Assembly (NCBI RefSeq): GCF_040712315.1
Contig: NC_134013.1
Coordinates: 10,823,001 to 10,887,000 of the forward strand
Length of the DNA: 64,000 nucleotides
Origin: Castanea sativa
Lineage: Eukaryota; Streptophyta; Magnoliopsida; Fagales; Fagaceae
Direction: 5' to 3'
Shown here: piece by piece, positions 12,822 to 25,345 of the stretch
How positions within the stretch are numbered: position 1 is the first letter of the stretch
How the letters are laid out: every line of letters begins with the position of its first letter
Notes under the pieces: model-generated
What the model was told of the DNA's origin: nothing
Databases searched by the model: none
Seen by the model: the letters and a program-made list of their open reading frames with translations, nothing else
Made by a program: the position numbers and the translations under genes

Positions 12822-12970
12822 TTTGTATACAAGATATAAATTATACTCTAATCTAATCTAAGTGTATATATGTGTAAAAGCTCCCTCTTTGAAACTTGAA
12901 CTCCGGCCCTTGCCCCCACATCCCACAAGCACTTATACTTGTGAAGTAACCATCATACTAAGAGTGTGTA
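12822..12970 (-). mobile_element. tRNA-derived SINE, minus strand copy
   Basis: The reverse complement resembles the sequence at about 22195-22345: a shared block around TACAAGTATAAATGCTTGTG, GGGGCAAGGGC, a B-box-like GTTCAAGT and GAGGGAG. It continues to TTTTATCTTGTATA-type 3' ends. Two copies in one window support a dispersed SINE family. Confidence 0.6.
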
Positions 12971-14862
12971 GTGGTAGTGTATTCAAAGTTAGGTAAGAGG
13001 GGAAAGTAGATAGTAGTGGTACAAGCTACAAGGGTTAAAGAGAAGAGAGGGGGGAGGAGAATAAAAATAGATAATCCATTATATTTGTTATTTGTTTTAA
13101 AAAAATGAGATGAAATGATAATATATCATAAAATTTGACAATGATACTCATGTTGTTAAATTGAAATATATGTATTGTTGACATTATACTGATAAAATCA
13201 ATAATTTTATATTTTATATATGATTCAAAAAAAGGGCGAGGCTAGCAAAAAACTCCATCTGCTCCCATTTTCTTTCCTATCTTTTTTCACCTTAACCAAA
13301 CACTAGAAAAATCATATTTTTCTCTCCATTTTCCTTCCCACAATTTCTATTACCTTTTCACCATAACCAAACATAGCTTAAATAAATAAATAGATAAACC
13401 TATAGGACAACACAAACTACAATTGGCAATTCAGCACTTCCCATCTTTAATCTAACAACAAAAGTGTGCAAGAATAAAAAAATAAATGGCAGAATGCAAA
13501 AACACCCCTTGGGATTTGTAGGGCGAGCTCAACAACTTTGGGGGTCTTAGGCGAAAATTTAAAGTGGAGTCTTTTTATATTTAAATATTAATTAAATAAT
13601 ATGTTTTGAATTTTTTTATTTAAAATTTATTTTTCTTGCTTTTTGAGATGCAAAATTACTAATTAAGTTTTTGTATTTAAATTCCTCTAACATTTCTTTT
13701 GCAACTTTTCTAAAGCCATGACCACTTTAAAGTCTAAACTTGCACAAATAAAAATTAATTTATTACATGATTCAATAAACTAGTATCACTATAATACGAA
13801 TGAGTTGATATGATACACATCAAATTATTAATTGGAGTGATAATATATAATAATTGATAAAGTAAGAGTATGCATTAAAAAAAAGTGATAAATTATAGTG
13901 TGTGGCGGGCCAACTGTGATGTGTTGGGTGTTGTAGCCTGTGGGCAAACTATGCAGTGTTGTGTGCACTATGCAGTCTTGTTCGCACAGCCCACAGCTTG
14001 TGTGCAGTGTGCACCGTCACTGTACAATGCTGTGGGCTGTGTAGCCTGTGCAATGTGCAACTGTGCATAAAACGTGCTATCTTATGTGCAAAAAAGTGTT
14101 GTATAGCTTGTACTATGACTCCTATCAATCAATCAAGCAATGAAATACTCTAAATATATACATATATATAATTTAAATTGAATAAGTAGTAGACTCCTCC
14201 ATTTTAATTTTTGGAAAGACAGAGAGGGGGAGAATTCTAAGAAGATTACCTCTAGTATGCCCACGGCCCATGCTGCACTTTTTCAATTTTGAGTTTACTG
14301 TGAATCGAAGGGAATCAACAAAAAAATATTTCAAGCTAGACTGAGTTTACAGAAAAAGATCAAGAATCAAGATGAAGAAAAGGCGATTGCATTAATTACA
14401 TCAACTGTTGAGCCAGCCCTGGGGGTTTGAGTCAGTTGCAAACAAAGATCTTGTGCTATTAGTTTTGTATTATTCATCCCTGAGATTTAAGAACTGTCCA
14501 AATTAATTCCTCTATCTCAATTTTGTTAACTATAGTTGACTGGGAAAAAAAAGGTCATATGTTATGCTCATATTATTTTAATATTTATTTTATTTTTAGG
14601 AATGTGGTCTCATTTACACCACGTGACAATTTTTTGTCAATTATAGTAAATGAAAATTAAGATAGATAGGTAAATTGGGCAATTCTTAAATCTCAGAGGT
14701 AAAAGTTTGCAATTGACCAAGACTCAAAGGTTCTTTTTGCATTATGTCTAGAAGTAAACAAGCAACCAATCTCTCAAAAACAGTGGAAATCATACATCCT
14801 TGGATTCTGTATGTTATGCACTTATACGACAATGGTTGCATGTAACCGTTATACATAATTAG
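12971..14862. other. Intergenic, with a TGTGCA-rich imperfect repeat patch
   Basis: No gene. Positions about 13900-14070 are made of degenerate TGTGCA/GCCTGTG units and are unusually GT/GC-rich for the surroundings. Two overlapping short open frames there are Cys/Ala-rich by composition only. The rest is AT-rich without features I can support. Confidence 0.5.
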
Positions 14863-15968
14863 GGGTGTCAAATTGATGGGTTTAGGGTGGGCATAATTGG
14901 GTTGGGTATATAAAACCTATTTACCCATTAAAACCCATTTAACTAATTATTTTTAACAATCCAACCAAACCCAATTATTATGGGTAAGCCCCAACTCACC
15001 CAATTACCCAATTATCAAAATGACGAAAATGCTATTAAAGTAAAAACCTTAACATTTTCTTGGATTCCCTTTTCCACTCTCTCTAGTCTCCATTCTTTGG
15101 ATTAAAAAATTCCATATAAGCACATCCACATTAGCAATTATATAAAAATCCAAATACAAACAGTGCAACAAATACAAAGAAATGTCATTTCAAGCTCAAA
15201 AATTTCCACCGGTGACAAACCACAGAGCAGCGTTGCTGGTCACCGAAGCTCAAAGACTGAAATATACAAGCCAAGCACTCATCAGGCAGCTCAGAGATAT
15301 AGTCAGGATTGCCACCATCGATAATCTCGTAGTCATTGTTATCTTCGAGGAGTTGCATCGGGCAGATCGGGGCCGTTGATTTCGACTTAGGTCGATGGCT
15401 GTGAATGATTTCATGGCGGTTGGAAATGGCAATCGTCGAAGTTGATTGGCCCAGCAAGCGACAAGTTCAATCCCTTCGGCTTTGCCAAAGCCAAGGTTTA
15501 CAGGCTCTTCGGCAGAGAAAAGCCCGTCCACAAAGTCCTCAGTGGTGGAAAACATGATCTCTCTCTCTGTGTTTGATGAGAAAATGTAGGAAATTTAGCG
15601 TTTTTGTCTTTTTGGTTAACCTTTCTTTCATGTGTGAAATTTAGCGCAAGAAATCGGTATTGGTTTATATGAAATTTTCGATTGCTTGGTTCTATTTTTT
15701 TATTTGTTAAGAGAGAGAGAGAGAGAGAGAGAATTGTTTGGAGGCTGAGAAAATGAAGGAAAATGAAAACCCTAAAACACAGAAACATTTGAGGGTTTTT
15801 TTTTTTTTTTTTTAATCAGAAGGGCTGGGTTGAATTTGGATATATTGTTTTTGGGTTAAATTGGTCTTAATGGGTCAATGCTCATTTAACCCAACTAATA
15901 ATTGGGTGGATTTGGGTTCAATTAAAGTGGGTGGGCAAATGGGTTTGGGGCTTACGTTGCCACCCCTT
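14863..15968. mobile_element. hAT-like element carrying an F-box gene fragment
   Basis: The ends are inverted: left TAGGGGTGTCAAATTGATGG, right ...GCAAATGGG...TTGCCACCCCTTA. Both subterminal regions carry repeated GGGTTGGGT/ACCCAA motifs, the pattern of hAT-type non-autonomous elements. The candidate 8-bp target duplications match only partly, so the class and exact edges are uncertain. The interior from about 15060 to 15815 is gene-like: a captured F-box 5' region. Confidence 0.55.
15185..15457 (-). pseudogene. F-box (VFB/SKP2-like) 5' gene fragment, start codon lost
   Basis: The minus strand reads [15 protein letters not shown]...SHRPKSKSTA...PDYISELPDECLACIFQ then SFGDQQRCSVVCHRWKFL, then stop. 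This is the N-terminus and F-box of the VIER F-BOX/SKP2-like leucine-rich-repeat family, whose members begin MGQS. Here the expected ATG is CTG, and everything after the F-box (the LRRs) is missing. A 5'-leader-like stretch with CT repeats (15712-15732) and AACCCTAAAA-type motifs lies upstream on the same strand, so a genomic 5' end seems to have been taken. F-box proteins of this type recruit substrates to SCF ubiquitin ligases; this copy is almost certainly non-functional. Confidence 0.75.
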
Positions 15969-16264
15969 ATAGAATACTAAAATCCTCAAATTAACTTAGA
16001 AGGCACAATAGAGGAGAAAGTATCTTGCACGCTTACATGCAATGCCCCTCGTGATGTGGTATTACATGCATAAATGATGTTAAAGGGTGCTACATATCAT
16101 GGTTATACAAAATAAAAATTACCCTAGTTATACATAGGTCGCACAAGTATGTGGAGCCACCATATGATGGTCACAAGTTAAGGGCCCGACTGGTAATGTT
16201 GTTCTAATAACGTTATTTGTATTTTTTAGAAATACGTGTGAGTGAAAAAGTGTGTGGAAATACG

Positions 16265-17830
16265 TAGAGCTGAGCATAGACCTGGCCAACCCGCCCCATC
16301 TGACCTGACCTGACCTGACTCGAAGGGTCTTGGGCAGGTTGAATGGATGCTTAGGTTGGGTTCAGGTCTACCTTGGGTTCGGGTCGGTTTCGGGTCCAAC
16401 CCAACCTGACCGATCTTAAAAAACACACACACACACACAACTAATGTATCAAACAAGCAAAACTATGGTCAAGAATAAATTGAATTTGACTAAGCTTATA
16501 AGAGGATAAGTGCATATAACTTCGCTTTTCTATAAAGAAGTGCTTCACAATTGTGGATCTGTGTGTGTTTGTGAGAGGGCTGGAGTTTGGGGAGATCTCA
16601 TCTACTCCCTCTTTCGTTTGTGAATCTATGCTTTTATTTTTGTTTTTATTGTAGCATAATTTTCTAATGACAATACTTTCCATCCAAATGAAGGTTAAAA
16701 TGATAATAAAATAATTGGAATTTACAAAAAAGGAATAACTCTATTATCATTGACCCTGCACTGCAGGATAATAAAAAAGGAAAATAAGCCAAGAGTACAA
16801 TGCAAAATCTAGCCTAACTTCAAGGCAAATAATAAAAAATAAAAATAAAATAAATAGGGTTCAGCTTCAGCCCATGATATTAGTCATGTCTTGTTGTCTT
16901 GTTTTGGGGATTTCAAATACATGTGCTTTGCTCGTCTTACCATAACTGTGTGTATTAGATAAGGTTTGCCTTAATATTTTCCAGAGTGAAAGTCAAATTT
17001 TTGTTTAAAAAATATTTTATTTCGGTCCAAACTATATTAAGGATCTCATTTTTTATTGGAAAGTATATTTCAAAACTAAGCCTAGTGCTGATGTAAACAA
17101 AAATGGTAAATTTTATTTCTCATTCAATGAGGAGTGGGTCACGATGTACACAAGGACAAAATTTGTAAAAGTTTGTTGCCTAATCAAGAAATCACGACCA
17201 TTAAGCCTATACGACAATAAATAAATTATTGAATTTAATTTTTCACATTAATGTAAATCACTAAATTAGTAAAATAAGCCAAATGCCTTGTAGCTGAATT
17301 GGCACCTCTCTATGTACAAAGTGTGTAGGAGGGTCTAGGAGGGAAAGGGTTCGAGCTGTAGGGTTTGCAGCATGTTGTAATTATTTATCACAAAAAAAAA
17401 TATAATAAAATAATTTCAATAAAATATTGCCTAAATAGACATGCATTAACTTGATAAAGAAAAAGGAATTAACATTTATTATCATAAAAAGTGGAGATCC
17501 TTCAAACATGGAAGTTTAAAAATAAAAATAAAACCATGACAACTTCTAAATGGCAAGTTTGAGTAATAGGGTAAGTAATTTTTTCCCCATTAATAGCTTA
17601 TTAAAGTGGTGGCTATTTCAATGTTTCTTTAGGCCTTTCACAGTTTCACCTTCACACAATTTGGGGGGGGGGAAAAAAAAAAAGATAGACCGAACCCAAT
17701 ACCTGACCACCTAACCCAACCTGAGACCCGTACTTTTCGGGTTAGGTCAGGTTTCTCCCTGATAAACCCAATTGTTATCGGGTCGGGTTGCAGGTGGCAG
17801 TAAAACCGACCCAACTTGACATCAGTCCTA
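16265..17830. mobile_element. Non-autonomous hAT-like element, 1566 bp
   Basis: Inserted in the small MITE with near-perfect 8-bp target duplications: GAAATACG at 16257-16264 and AAAATACG at 17831-17838. Ends are TAGAGCTGAGCATAG on the left and, reversed, TAGGACTGATGTCAAG on the right. Subterminal regions are dense in GGGT/ACCC and TGACC repeats, as in plant hAT families. No transposase reading frame was found. Confidence 0.75.
17279..17400 (+). mobile_element. tRNA-derived SINE nested in the hAT element
   Basis: A-box-like TGTAGCTGAATTGGCACC, B-box-like GGGTTCGAGCT, then a short body and an A9 tail ending near 17400. TAAAATAA lies on both sides (about 17271-17278 and shortly after the tail), a plausible though A-rich target duplication. 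It is not a functional tRNA, because no cloverleaf can be formed. Confidence 0.65.
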
Positions 17831-17898
17831 AAAATACGTGTAATGTTGTTTAAATACTAAAAAATATTGCTCAAAATACCCTACAAAACGGGCCTTAA

Positions 17899-20800
17899 CT
17901 TTCCCATGGTTGAGGGCTTGCACAACAGATCTTAAAGGTTGGGCCAAACTTCTAAGAACGACAAATGCGTAAAGCTGCCCATCCTGATGGCTGTGATCAT
18001 TTTTTACAAAACCAGCCCATCCAGATCTTTTGAAACCCAACAGACAATTTTATCGTAGTCCCAAGAAAAAACAGAGCCTATGCCTATTACAGACATTTTT
18101 TTTTATATAAGCATATGCCTATTATAGACATACCCCTATAACCATGATTTTTTTTTTGAGAATGCCCTATAACCATGATTGAATGTGAATAAAACCACAA
18201 ATAGTCTGAATTTGATTCTTCGTATATATCACGTTCAATAATTCCTTTTCCCTGTATGTCTACCACAGAATTGAGATGGCAAAATCACCTTCTCTCTATT
18301 TTTGTTTTTGGACAGGATGATTGTTTTGACACAGTAAAACAAAACGCAAATAAAAAGCTAGCTATTCATGTACTTTGGAATGGAATCATTTCATTTGAGG
18401 ACACACACACAGTTTCTTTTCCTTTTACTTTGGTTCATATAGTCTCAAACATTTTAAGAGACCCATATAAGAATTAAACCATTTTCAATAACTATTTTCA
18501 GCCTTACCATGTGTATCACGCCAGTGCTTGTGCAACCTTTTGAAGAAACCTGGCAAAGCGTGAAAGCCCATGGGGTCATGGCCTTTCTTATTATGATTTG
18601 GTTGCTTCTCTTTAGAGGTAATATGTGCTGAAAAATTCTGAAAGGAACATTGTATCAATTCACTGTAAATGGTGCAATCCCCATGTGACAAAGGGCTCCA
18701 CCAGAATTACTTTTTAGCGTGATGAGGCCCAAACGGTGGACAGTCATATGGTGCCGTTGTACCTAAACGACATGGTTGATTGTTGAAATTATTCTCCACC
18801 TACAAGAAAAATAGGGCACGACTATATACACACCCTTTCTAATGATTGTGATTTGTGACTCCCTCGATTGGGGTTTTTAATCCTACTCCTATTACAAAGA
18901 GTAATATTTAAGAAGAAAAACGTTTGTCGTTGAATAAAAAAATGGATTTGATAAGAGGTAGGTGTCCTCATTGATAGGAAAATAAGTGAAACGATGGAGA
19001 CTTCGCAACTTTGCGAAGTATGCATGCACAAAGTCATTGTTTTTTTTTTATAAAAAGTTTTTGATAAGAGCACCAAAATCATCGTTGGTGTGTTGGAAAT
19101 CAGCCCCATAATAACAAATTTATACATATACTTACGTATCATTCTCAGCAAAAAGAAAAAAAAAAGAAATTAGTCATATCCATTTATGATAGTTCTAACT
19201 TCTACGCTCGTTTCTTCTTAAAAATAAGAAGTTCTACACTTGTCTATTTCTATTAATTTATTGTACTTAAAAACTAAGCTGAATGAAAACTCAGTTGTAC
19301 CTAACAAAAAGCATGGTTTTAAAATTTACACATTATGACTCTAGTCGCTCGAGGAAAAAAAAAGCATTGTAATTCCTATCCCTACCTACGCGGGTTGCAT
19401 CAAACGATAGAAAAAAATTACCCACACAATCAACACCGGGAGGATCAGAGGATGTGTCTTTGTTAGAATAGAACAATAAGGATCTTAATAAAAGTGGGAA
19501 TCTATCTTATTTCTTAACATAATGTAAACCGTCAAATAAGATGGGTTAGTTCTCAATTTTCTTCATCTTTTTTTTTTTTTTTTAAGCGTAAACATCTCGC
19601 AGTGATGTGAGTTTCACCACCCACGCCTAGAGCAAGCACACGAGATAACTTTTATATCAACAAAAATAAGAAATTATAGTGCATAAAAAGAACACAAGTT
19701 TAAAATACTTAAAAATAGTTGAACAAGTTTCCGTGAGATACCCTCTCCATCTAGGCATAAATTGTCTCTTATACCCACTTTATATGCTAGATCTCTTTTG
19801 GGGTTTCTGGTCTCACACATGTGGGATTTTCATGGTTGTGCCTCGTAAAAGGCACATTCTATGAAATAGTCATACGATATACTGGACAAGTATATACAAC
19901 AAAAAAAACTCTACTTTGATTTGCACTCCTCATACCAAGGGGGTCAGCAGCAGCAAACTTGTCGATCTCCTAGTAGGAATTTGATCAATCGACACTTTCA
20001 AATTTATATAAATTCTAAATTGAGAGGGATAAAAGGGTTCAATACAAAATTCTCAGCGTTATTATATCAGAGGTGCTCAAACTTTCCAAGTTCCAAATTC
20101 ACATAATTACAAAATCCTCAATGATTAATTGTAGTGCTCTGGCATGCAGAGGCAGGTATAGTGGACTGAATGCGGCACGTCCTTATCAACATCAGTACAA
20201 TTTGTGTTCCAAAACCCTTTTAAGAGTGAGCTGATACATGGTTAATGGGCACATGCTATGGCAAATTCAATTCATGGATCATTTAGCTTTTAAAAAGTGT
20301 AGTAAATTGTTCATATGATTGCGATGGGACATTTCCCAACTCCATTAATTTAAATTGAACAAATTTTCGGTTGGATCGAAACACAATTATAGTTTTATTT
20401 TGATGGTAGGAACTGAAGGCAAAGAGATTTAAATTGAGAGATAGTTTGAATAATTTAAGAGTAATATGCAGTAAAATTCATGAAATGTATAATAAATTTC
20501 TCTTTTGGTTAGGCTACTGATTTTTGGGTTACTAAATTCATTTGAAGTATCTTCCTATTTATTCAATATACTAAAATTTTCGATTTTTTTCATGAGGAAG
20601 AACTAGACTACTAGTGTGTGTGTATATATATATATATATGATTGAATTTCAACTTATAACATTCGTTTCATAATGATTACTTTTATCATTAGGCTAAGAA
20701 ATCAATCAATTTTTGTTATAGATAAAATTTTAACCCATATCCCCTAACTCTAAAACAAAAAGGTTTATCAATTAAGACAATCCGAATCTGCTATACATAT

Positions 20801-21881
20801 ATAATTGTATACACAAATTTGGACCACCCAAAATTTATACCATGTACCAGTGGTTCAATCTTCATACCAAAAAGTCCGTAAGAGCTTTGAGTATGTCCAA
20901 CTCTAACCTATCAACCTCAGAGCATAATTTTAGTGCAACCCCACATGACAGGTTCATGGCATCCCACTTGGAGCAGTGCAACTAAAACATGGGTATGGGT
21001 TTTGGTTTGTAAACAAAGCTGATAATTTTCTGATACAGCTAGCTAGAGTGGCCTTAGCCCTTAGGGCGCCCCCCATGTGCTCGTACGTGTTAGCATAGCA
21101 GAAAGACACATGGCAACTAAAGACAAAAGAGCTGTCAAAATTGGTTAGATGGATACCATTGGGCTAACATTATTTTATTAAAAAAAAAATTTTATTTATT
21201 TTGGTTCAAATAGGCTTATCTTAGTTGTTACAGGGATATTAAGACAGCCAACCCCCATTGATTTACTTGCTTTCTCATAAGCCACCGTTTTTTTTTTATT
21301 TTTTTTTTATTTATTAAATTTTCTAATACCTACATCCACATGAAAAGGAACAGTTGAGTTTGGGTCCCCCCCAACCCCACTATCTGTCTTTCCATTTCTT
21401 TATCACCCAATTATACAATGTTATAGACTCGTGATAAGTTGCATCATTTGCTAAAACGAGATATAAATCAATTAAACTATCTAAGCAAGAAAAAGTAAAA
21501 AATAAAAAATAATGGACCGCTTACCCATAATGGATGGCCATGCATGCCCATGTGATCCTTTTTTATTAGTTTTTTTTTTTGGTTATTGGTATATTATGAT
21601 TATCCATGTTAGTTTAACATGTCTTTGTCACTAGTTTTACGTATAGAATGTACAATGAAATAAAGCCTCAAAGATTTTACACCTTATATTGTGTGTGCAT
21701 ATGTATATATATATGGCCACAATTCACTAGTTTTGCATCATTTGTTAGTTTCTTCTTTTTCTTTTTCCTATATATCAAAAAAAATTTATGAAGCAATCAT
21801 CAATATTTATAGTTCAATTAGTATTCTTGATATTTTCAACAAAAATGTCTATGATTCAAATATTTCCAAGTCTCAACTATC

Positions 21882-21920
<39 letters not shown>

Positions 21921-22190
21921 ATTATTGGAACCTAAGAACTATACATGAGTGAAGGGAAAGTGGTGGAAAATTATAGTGGAACACCCCCCCCTTTTTGTGT
22001 TTTTATTTGAGAGGGATTTAATCTATCAAATAATACTATATTAAAGTGGAAGATTGATAAAAAAAATTAAATTCATACCATACATACATTAAATTGGAAG
22101 AGCGAGGAAAGATTCAAATTAGTTTAATTGCACTTTTAATTTTATTCAACTTCACATCTTATAATTTTATATGAAGTGGAGATGGAACTG
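17899..22190. other. Intergenic, 4.3 kb, no gene recognised
   Basis: AT-rich DNA with short microsatellites (TG/TA at about 20614-20638; AT at about 21885-21915). Several open frames of 60-110 codons occur on both strands, but none has a recognisable domain, splice structure or codon bias. I see no RNA gene. Confidence 0.5.
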
Positions 22191-22194
22191 CACA

Positions 22195-22345
22195 CTTTTG
22201 GTGTGGTGATTACTCTACAAGTATAAATGCTTGTGAGGAGTGAGGGGCAAGGGCCAAGGTTCAAGTCTCTAAGAGGGAGTTTCACACACATATACACTTA
22301 AATTAGGATAAAGTTTAAATTTTATCTTGTATAAAAAAAATGTAT
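22195..22345 (+). mobile_element. tRNA-derived SINE, plus strand copy
   Basis: Contains GGTGTGGTGATTACTCTACA as an A-box region and GGTTCAAGTCTC as a B-box, then a body ending TTTTATCTTGTAT and an A8 run. A reverse-strand relative lies at 12822-12970. Confidence 0.65.
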
Positions 22346-24022
22346 ATGAAGTGTCCATTTATTTTAGAACTGTTTATATAGCCCATTTTCAATTGTTTCA
22401 AATCCATCTAAATATACTTCTAACTATTCTTTTTATATCCCATTTAAAACTACTTTTAATCTATATAATATAATCAAAATTTTCCTATCAAAACTTTTTA
22501 TTAATTAAAATATAAATTTCAATGATAAATTTTACCATATTCAAACAAATCCCTTTCTTTTCAATATATTTTCATAATTCAATTGAAAACAATCATTAAG
22601 TAAATTCATTACATCGCATTAACAAATAGTTTTGTCAACAAACCACATTCCTCCCCCCTTCAAATAGATTAATCAAGAATAAACAATTTTTTTTATTTTA
22701 CCAAAAAATATCTGTATAGAGGTATTGTTTTGTTTTGCTTTATTTTATAATTTTTTTATTATTGAAATACGTATTTTTCTTGGTTTATAGATGAGGTCGA
22801 AAGGGAGTTTTTTTTTTTGAAAGAGACCTTGTATTTTATTATTAATAATTTTTTAAAAAATTAGTGAAAGATAAGTAAACATTTTTTTAATGATGGATTT
22901 AAAAATTTGGCTCAATACTTGCTTGCGAGCACCGTAATGCATGTTTGGGTGTTTTGTTTTTATTCATGAACTAGTAAAAAGGAGAGGGGAAAAGATGAGA
23001 CCTATAAATAAGTAAATAACCATATCCATACATATAGTTGATAGTTCATGAGTAAAAAAAGAAAGGTAATCACTTAAAATTATCATTTTCGCATTGTAGT
23101 GGATAATGGATATAGTCTTATCTAACATTTGACTTTTGTTGTCAAAATTAAAAGTAGAAATTAGTTTCGGATACCTTTCTCAAGTATTAAATTTGTCAAG
23201 GTCAACAATCAATGGTGTGTGAGGGTGTCCCTTCAACCCAAGCCATAGACCTTTCAACAACTTATTGTTCAATGTTAGACAAGTTTTTAGCTATTTAATT
23301 TATCAACAATATAAATTAATCATAAAGATTAGGTTGACAATTTTGCTTTGTTAAGCAAATTATAGATAGTTATTCATATAAAATTGTTTTTTTCCCTTAA
23401 CAAGATTTGAACATAATATTTATTTCTAATCTAAACCTCCTGTCCTTTTCTAAATTTACTTGCAAAAAGAGCTACATCTATTTTTTCTATAAAATTGAAA
23501 TTAAAAAAGAAAAAGTGTATCTTGAACAGTTAAAATCTTGTCTGCCTTTTCTGCCCCTCTGATGCCCCCCATGTCCCATCTTTCATAAGGTTCTGGTGGT
23601 ATGAGATATCATATAATGGGACACAGGCAACACAAAAACTTTACCATCATTGATACTAGACTACTGCTAGGTAGTGGACCATACCTAAAACAAGAACACT
23701 TTTACAACCTTAATTATCAGTACAAAACAAGTGCAGTGGATAAAATAAAGAGTAACATCACACCATCTTTTTCTGCAAATGTTAATGTTGTAAATTATTA
23801 TTAAAGTTACCGTATCTATTTTTTTAAATAGAAATAATTACAGTTATCTTACTTTCATATGATCCGTTACTGTAGCTTATTTATTTTTAACGCTAATCAC
23901 ATTATCCATTAATATCATCATTTTTATCAACACTAATAACAACATCAATGATCATATTATTAGTTATGTCAAACTATATGTATGCAATAGTTTCGAATTT
24001 GTGAATTTGAGTATGTGTAGGA
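22346..24022. other. Intergenic, no gene seen
   Basis: Very AT-rich sequence with poly-T and poly-A runs. No coding signal or RNA gene was recognised. Confidence 0.5.
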
Positions 24023-24025
24023 TTA

Positions 24026-25345
24026 AGAGTTTGTTTGGTAAGAATATTTAAATATAGTTTTTTTTTGTTTCACAATCCATAAAACAATGGGTCCAACAGT
24101 TGAACAAGATTTTCAAAAAATTGTATCATATTTTCCTTATGCATAACAAGATTTTGAAAACGGCTGATAGGATATTTTCAAGATACTAAAAATGTTTTTG
24201 ATGACATAGTTGTAAATAAATTGAAAACTGTGGGTTCCACAAATTTGTCCAAACTCTTCTATCCCTTTAATTAAGGAGAGTATCTTTATTACAAAAAAAA
24301 TTCTTTTTTCCATTATTATTGTGGGGGGTAAAAAGATCCTGATGGGAATTTGGGCCTTTTGGGCCGAGCTAAGGAAGGCCGACTTGCTCATGGGTTGGAA
24401 TTTGTTAGTACTACGGGTCGGCCCATTTGCCGAGGATCCGAGGATCCAGCCGAGGGTGAACTTCCCCTCGGACGGACACCGGAGGACCCGGGACTTCATG
24501 GTAAAGGTTAGGGAAGGACACGGTCAAGACCAATGGTTAAAAGGGGTGAGCCCTTGAATGTCCTGGAAGCACCGATGTTAGAGAAATACCAAAGATAAAG
24601 GCTGCCACCTCCACATTAAAGACCCTGCACCTACCACCCTGGCCGCATTAATGGGGAAGTGACACCTGAACAGTGGAAGGGAAACTTCTGGTTACTATTC
24701 AAAGTCACTGAGAAAAGAAATATCTAGGCTAAGGGGGAGTTGGGGCAACACGTGTACAAAGTATCAAAAGGAAGAGTATTTAAGGAGCAACTTAGAACTG
24801 AAAATAGGGGGGGAACGACTTTGTAATCTAAAAGGAAAAGAATAAAGAGAAAGAGATAATATAAGAACAACTCTTGGTTTCGTCTGAGGAGGTTGATTTA
24901 CAATATTCCCCGTTGTTTTTGAGTATTTGCAATCTTTGGCTTGTCATTTAATCCTCATACACTTCTAACCTGGGTTTCAAGCCCACACTCTACAAATTCA
25001 TATTGTTTAAGGCTCATTGGGCCTGAGCCCGTAATTGTTCTTAGGGCCAGGTGCAATTGTGCACTTACAATTATTATCCACAAAAAATATATATAAAAAG
25101 TAATTTACTGATTCTACACGTTATTTTTTGTAATTTTTCAAAAAATTTTTATAGAAAATAGAAATGTTCTCCCAAACATTTATATTTTGTTTTTTGTTTT
25201 TTGAAAATCATTATTAAAAGTAGAAGCCAAACACATATAACATAAAAATTATTATTTGAAAACTAGTTTTAATTTCAATTTTTAAAAAATTGTTTTCATA
25301 CTATTTTGAAAACAAAAATAAAAATCTTCCAACCAAACAAACCCT
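24026..25345. mobile_element. AT-rich MITE interrupted by a solo LTR
   Basis: Inverted ends: left AGAGTTTGTTTGGTAAGAAT from 24026, right ...ATCTTCCAACCAAACAAACCCT ending at about 25345. The interior on both sides of the LTR is AT-rich (GAAAAC/TTTTCAAAA) and non-coding. The left edge abuts TTA at 24023-24025; the right duplication is not clean. Excluding the LTR and one 5-bp duplication, the MITE is about 565 bp. Confidence 0.5.
24320..25069. mobile_element. Solo LTR, 750 bp, with perfect 5-bp target duplication
   Basis: Begins TGTGGGGGGTAAAAAG and ends GTGCACTTACA, that is TG...CA. It is flanked by ATTAT at 24315-24319 and ATTAT at 25070-25074, the 5-bp duplication of LTR retrotransposons. 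It is much more GC-rich than its surroundings. It contains a TATA-like GAGTATTTAAGG near 24776 and AATAAAG-type poly(A) signals near 24841. No internal domain or second LTR is present, so it is a solo LTR left by recombination. Superfamily (Gypsy or Copia) cannot be decided from the LTR alone. Confidence 0.85.

Larger units (their letters stand above)
16182..17894. mobile_element. Small MITE split by a nested hAT element
   Basis: The outer ends are GGGCCCGACTGGTAATG at 16182 and CTACAAAACGGGCC ending at 17894, flanked on both sides by TTAA (16178-16181, 17895-17898). Without the insert, the MITE is about 140 bp (16182-16264 plus 17839-17894). Its interior (AATACGTGTG..., AATGTTGTTTAAATACT) is typical of short plant foldbacks. 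Confidence 0.7.

Noticed and set aside
13885..14153. Cys/Ala-rich small proteins
   Set aside because: Composition follows the TGTGCA repeat; two overlapping frames look equally coding, a sign of neither.
15250..15788. Other minus-strand frames upstream of the F-box fragment
   Set aside because: They are the leader and alternate frames of the captured gene 5' end; only the 15185-15457 frame shows family residues.
17279..17400. Possible functional tRNA
   Set aside because: Only A/B-box-like motifs with an A-tail; no cloverleaf. Called SINE.
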